NCBI RefSeq assembly: GCF_003841505.1
Contig: NZ_REGA01000002.1
Coordinates: 124,001 to 188,000 of the forward strand
Source of the DNA: Natrarchaeobius chitinivorans
GTDB taxonomy: Archaea; Halobacteriota; Halobacteria; Halobacteriales; Natrialbaceae
Reading direction: 5' to 3'
Length of the DNA stretch: 64,000 bases
The position numbers were made by a program, and so were the translations under genes. The notes under the pieces are model-generated. The model made no database searches. It saw nothing but the letters and a program-made list of their open reading frames with translations, and had not been told where the DNA came from. Positions 60,949 through 64,000 of the stretch are shown here, in pieces (the first letter of the stretch is position 1; every line of letters begins with the position of its first letter).

Positions 60949-61019
60949 TGCGCTGGCTGGGATTTGAACCCAGGTTGTGACCATGGCAAGGTCACGTGAT
61001 ACCACTACACTACCAGCGC
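60949..61019 (-). tRNA. tRNA-Gly (anticodon GCC)
   Basis: 71 nt. The acceptor stem is GCGCTGG/CCAGCGC with discriminator A. The anticodon stem GTGACC/GGTCAC encloses the loop TTGCCAT, anticodon GCC. The T-arm CTGGG-TTCAAAT-CCCAG is regular. CCA is not encoded. No intron is seen. Confidence 0.95.
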
Positions 61020-61335
61020 CCTGTTGCACTTTATCCTACTCCGGGACGGATGTATAAGAGTTGCGAATCGCCACTGCCTCGAGAGAGTAGCGCATGCACA
61101 CGTCCACACGTGGTTCGGATTGCGGACGGGCGAGTACACCTCGGAGGGACAGATCGCTCGGGGCGACTCGCTGAAGTCAGTGCCACGACAGTTCCCTGGT
61201 CGTGAATGTGTTGACGTTCAGCACGAATTCGGGGGTGTGAAGGGGTCACAGCCGCAATCGAATCCGCTATCCTTTTAAGACCCTATCGGCAACACATCGC
61301 TACAGTCTAGTGACGCGGCGCCGAAGCGTTTCGGC
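61020..61335. other. Intergenic region upstream of the L3 operon
   Basis: AT-richer end with CTATCCTTTTAAGACC (61268-61283), a possible promoter of the operon. No gene is recognised. Confidence 0.45.
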
Positions 61336-62196
61336 ATGACCGTCAGCGTACTCGTTCCGTCGTCACTGACCCGGGAAGCCGAGGACAAACGCGAGGCAAC
61401 TCGCAAACTCGGATACGTCGCCCGCGCGGCGACGATCTTTCGGGTCGACCGTCTGCTCGTCTACCCGGATCGGGAAGGCGAAACGGGGCGGTTCGACGGC
61501 GGGTTCGTACACACCGTCTTCCGGTACGCCGCAACGCCCCCCTACCTCAGAAATGAGGTGTGGGGCATGCGGGACGAACTGGAGTACGCGGGCATCCTGC
61601 CGCCGCTCCGCGCCGTGGCACAGACCGGCTCCGAATCGAACGGTTCGGGGTCGTCAAGACAAGGGATCGTGACCGAGGTCGGACCTGATCAACGCGTCCG
61701 GGTCAATTGCGGCTTGCAACACCCGATCACCCTCAACGTCCCTCCAGAAATGGAGGTCGTCGAGGGTGAGCGCGTGACCGTCAGGATCTCTTCGCGACGA
61801 CCGGTCCGGGCGAAGCTCGCAGACGAGCCCCTTCCGGGGCTCTCAGTCGAGTGGACGGACCTTTCGGCAGCACTCGGCCGTGAGGACGCCGGCGTCTGCA
61901 TCGCAGCCTCCCGATTCGGTGAGGAACTCACCGTCGGGAGACTCGAGACGCTGGCCGGACGCATCGAAGGCGACGGAACGACCGTGGCGTTCGGCGCGCC
62001 CGAGAGAGGGCTGCCGGACATCCTCGGAATCGAGGCGTCAGCAGTCGCCGACGACGGCGACAGCGACGGAGTCGAACCCACGGACGATTCGGGGTTCGAC
62101 CTCTGGCTGAACACGGTTCCGGATCAAGGGAGCGAGGTGGTTCGAACGGAGGAGGCTCTGTTCGCCACGCTCGCTCCCCTCTCACTGAGAGCGTGA
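61336..62196 (+). CDS. SPOUT-family RNA methyltransferase (DUF171-like)
   Basis: A 286-residue protein of the putative SPOUT methyltransferase family found just before L3 in many haloarchaea. Blocks are VSVLVPSSLTREAEDKREAT, KLGYVARAATIFRVDRLLVY, FRYAATPPYLRNEVW, and FGAPERGLPDILG (the knot loop region). An OB-like insert (VRVNCGLQHPITLNV) lies in the middle. It likely methylates rRNA. It is separated from L3 by 4 bp, so it should be translated with the ribosomal operon. Confidence 0.88.
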   Translation: MTVSVLVPSSLTREAEDKREATRKLGYVARAATIFRVDRLLVYPDREGETGRFDGGFVHTVFRYAATPPYLRNEVWGMRDELEYAGILPPLRAVAQTGSESNGSGSSRQGIVTEVGPDQRVRVNCGLQHPITLNVPPEMEVVEGERVTVRISSRRPVRAKLADEPLPGLSVEWTDLSAALGREDAGVCIAASRFGEELTVGRLETLAGRIEGDGTTVAFGAPERGLPDILGIEASAVADDGDSDGVEPTDDSGFDLWLNTVPDQGSEVVRTEEALFATLAPLSLRA

Positions 62197-62200
62197 TAGA

Positions 62201-63223
62201 ATGCCACAGAAAAACGCACCACGCAAAGGCTCACTCGGGTTCGGCCCACGAACGCGTGCGACCAGCGAGGTCCCACGCTTTAACTCGTGGCCGGACGACG
62301 AAGGACAGCCGACGCTTCAGGGTTTTGCAGGCTACAAGGCCGGCATGACCCACGCCGTCATGGTCGACGACGCAGCGAACTCGCCGACCGAGGGGATGGA
62401 AGAGACCGTCCCCGTGACGATCGTGGAGACGCCGCCAATGCGCGCGGTCGCCCTGCGAGCGTACGAAGATACACCGTACGGGAAAAAGCCGATAACCGAG
62501 GTCTGGACCGACGAGTTCGTTCCCGAACTCGGCCGCGTCCTCGACCTCCCCGGTGACGAGTACGACACCGACGCTGCCGAAGACGAACTTCGGGGCCTCC
62601 TCGAGGAGGGACGCGTCGACGACGTTCGCGTCATCACGCACACGGTTCCCGGCGACGTTCCCTCGGTGCCCAAGAAGAAGCCGGACGTCATGGAAACTCG
62701 CGTCGGCGGCGGTTCCGTCGACGAGCGCGTCGACTACGCACTCGAACTCGTCGCAGAAGACGGCGGCGAACACGTCATGAACGACGTGTTCCGCGCCGGC
62801 GAGTACGTCGACGCAAGCGGCGTCACGAAAGGAAAAGGAACCCAGGGTCCCGTCAAGCGCTGGGGCGTCCAGAAGCGCAAGGGCAAACACGCCCGGCAGG
62901 GATGGCGCCGCCGCATCGGGAACCTCGGTCCGTGGAACCCGTCCCGGGTTCGCTCGACGGTTCCCCAGCAGGGACAGACCGGCTACCACCAGCGAACTGA
63001 ACTGAACAAGCGCCTCGTCGACATCGGCGACGGTGCCGACGCGACGGTCGACGGCGGCTTCGTCAACTACGGCGAAGTCGACGGACCGCACGCGCTGATC
63101 AAGGGTTCGCTCCCCGGGCCCCAGAAGCGTCTCGTACGCTTCCGCCCGGCGATTCGACCCGGAGACCAGCCGCGCCTCGATCCTGAGGTCCGGTACGTCT
63201 CCACCGCATCCAACCAGGGCTGA
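62201..63223 (+). CDS. rpl3: 50S ribosomal protein L3
   Basis: A 340-residue universal L3. Signatures are GSLGFGPRTRATSEVPRFNS, AGYKAGMTHAVMVDD and the core RWGVQKRKGKHARQGWRRRI (seen as KRWGVQKRKGKHARQGW). It reaches into the peptidyl-transferase centre. It is the first ribosomal gene of the archaeal L3-L4-L23 order. Confidence 0.98.
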   Translation: MPQKNAPRKGSLGFGPRTRATSEVPRFNSWPDDEGQPTLQGFAGYKAGMTHAVMVDDAANSPTEGMEETVPVTIVETPPMRAVALRAYEDTPYGKKPITEVWTDEFVPELGRVLDLPGDEYDTDAAEDELRGLLEEGRVDDVRVITHTVPGDVPSVPKKKPDVMETRVGGGSVDERVDYALELVAEDGGEHVMNDVFRAGEYVDASGVTKGKGTQGPVKRWGVQKRKGKHARQGWRRRIGNLGPWNPSRVRSTVPQQGQTGYHQRTELNKRLVDIGDGADATVDGGFVNYGEVDGPHALIKGSLPGPQKRLVRFRPAIRPGDQPRLDPEVRYVSTASNQG

Positions 63224-63229
63224 TAGCAT

Positions 63230-63982
63230 ATGGATACAACAGTATACGACCTGGACGGCTCGGACGCGGGCTCGGTCGAGCTTCCGGCGGTCTTCGAGAC
63301 GACCTACCGCCCGGACCTGATCGCCCGCGCCGTTCGCGTCGCCCAGGCAAACAGAAAACAGGACTACGGTGCCGACGAGTTCGCCGGCAAGCGAACGCCG
63401 GCCGAGTCACTCGGTAGCGGTCGGGGGATGGCTCACGTCCCACGACAGGACGGACGCGCTCGTCGCGTTCCACAGGCCGTCAAGGGACGGAAAGCCCACC
63501 CGCCGAAAGCCGAGAAAGACTGGTCCGAATCGATCAACACGAAAGAGAAGAAACTGGCGATCCGAAGCGCGATCGCCGCGACGACCGACGCCGAACTCGT
63601 CGCCGAGCGCGGTCACGAGTTCGACGACGACGCAAACGTTCCGGTCGTCGTCGCAGACGAGTTCGAAGATCTGGAGAAGACGAAGGAAGTCGTCGAGTTC
63701 CTCGAGGCCGTCGGTCTCGAGGGCGACGTCGAACGCGCGGAGGACGGGCGAAGCGTTCGTGCCGGTCGCGGAACGACTCGCGGTCGCAAGTACAAGACGC
63801 CGGCGTCTATCCTCTTCGTTACCTCGAGCGAGTCCGGCCCGTCGCGTGCGGCCCGGAATCTCGCCGGTGCCGACGTCGCGACCGCCGCAGAGGTCAACGC
63901 GGAGGATCTCGCGCCCGGTGCACACCCGGGACGACTCACCGTCTGGACCGAAAGCGCACTCGAGGAGGTGGCCGACCGATGA
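63230..63982 (+). CDS. rpl4: 50S ribosomal protein L4
   Basis: A 250-residue archaeal L4 (L4e/L4P). It begins DTTVYDLDGSDAGSVELPAV and has the loop YGADEFAGKRTPAESLGSGR then HPPKAEKDWSESINTKEKKL (seen as HPPKAEKDW). It lines the exit tunnel. The gene follows L3 by 6 bp. Confidence 0.98.
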   Translation: MDTTVYDLDGSDAGSVELPAVFETTYRPDLIARAVRVAQANRKQDYGADEFAGKRTPAESLGSGRGMAHVPRQDGRARRVPQAVKGRKAHPPKAEKDWSESINTKEKKLAIRSAIAATTDAELVAERGHEFDDDANVPVVVADEFEDLEKTKEVVEFLEAVGLEGDVERAEDGRSVRAGRGTTRGRKYKTPASILFVTSSESGPSRAARNLAGADVATAAEVNAEDLAPGAHPGRLTVWTESALEEVADR

Positions 63983-64000
63983 GTTCGATCATCGAACACC
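63979..64000 (+). CDS. rpl23: 50S ribosomal protein L23 (start only)
   Basis: Only the first seven codons (M S S I I E H) are in the window. The start overlaps the L4 stop by 4 bp (ATGA). SSIIEH is the usual haloarchaeal L23 beginning and the position after L4 fits. Confidence 0.88.

Overview
The window is a piece of a haloarchaeal chromosome, most likely Natrialbales-like (inference). The evidence is high GC with strong third-position G/C bias, very acidic proteins, archaeal TATA promoters with short or no leaders, and many families largely confined to halophilic archaea (HalOD1, DUF7344-type regulators, small CxxC zinc proteins, Tat-exported proteins). It opens inside a sugar nucleotidyltransferase gene and closes inside the ribosomal L3-L4-L23 operon.

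Layout. (1) 1-6465: surface-glycan genes, namely a GlmU-like nucleotidyltransferase, a FemAB-type acyltransferase, an alkaline-phosphatase-superfamily enzyme and a DegT-like aminotransferase. (2) 6509-17833: a HerA/DUF87 ATPase, an AMP-forming acyl-CoA synthetase that lacks the usual C-terminal lysine, and a sugar-acid cluster (UxuA-like dehydratase, DapA-family lyase, aldehyde dehydrogenase, two half-size EamA transporters, an aldonolactone/alditol oxidase and a sensory-rhodopsin-transducer-family protein). (3) 17876-30648: mostly housekeeping and small genes: UspA, HalOD1, MTH1187-type protein, a CopZ-like chaperone, methenyl-H4MPT cyclohydrolase, CBS-HTH, DUF555, phosphomevalonate decarboxylase, FNT channel, M24 peptidase and an NDH-2-like flavoprotein. 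(4) 30649-34250: an AT-richer island with a HEAT-TM-HNH nuclease gene split by an ISH8-type insertion sequence with a 10-bp target duplication, followed by an overlapping membrane J-domain gene. (5) 34250-49718: the main glycan region: DUF354, GT4, epimerase, DUF362, Gfo/Idh, polysaccharide deacetylase, a second AP-superfamily enzyme, a PP-loop enzyme, a multispanning membrane protein, a CaiB-type CoA-transferase and a GNAT. (6) 49821-53574: two paralogous Tat-exported beta-helix proteins with matching promoters. (7) 53575-64000: a regulator, TFB, a chemotaxis transducer, an XPB-like helicase, tRNA-Gly with repeated copies of its 3' end, a SPOUT-type methyltransferase and the ribosomal operon.

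Three families of short inverted-repeat elements are spread through the window. One, about 85 bp with TGATACGG ends, occurs seven times and supplies the TGA stop codon of five neighbouring genes. A second (TATAGT ends) carries variable numbers of 16-bp tandem repeats. A third has perfect 16-bp ends. A motif close to ATAACAAAGC precedes most glycan transcription units at similar spacing and may be a shared promoter or operator. The best candidate for an undescribed system is the HEAT-TM-HNH plus DnaJ-TM pair, which the IS has switched off in this strain.
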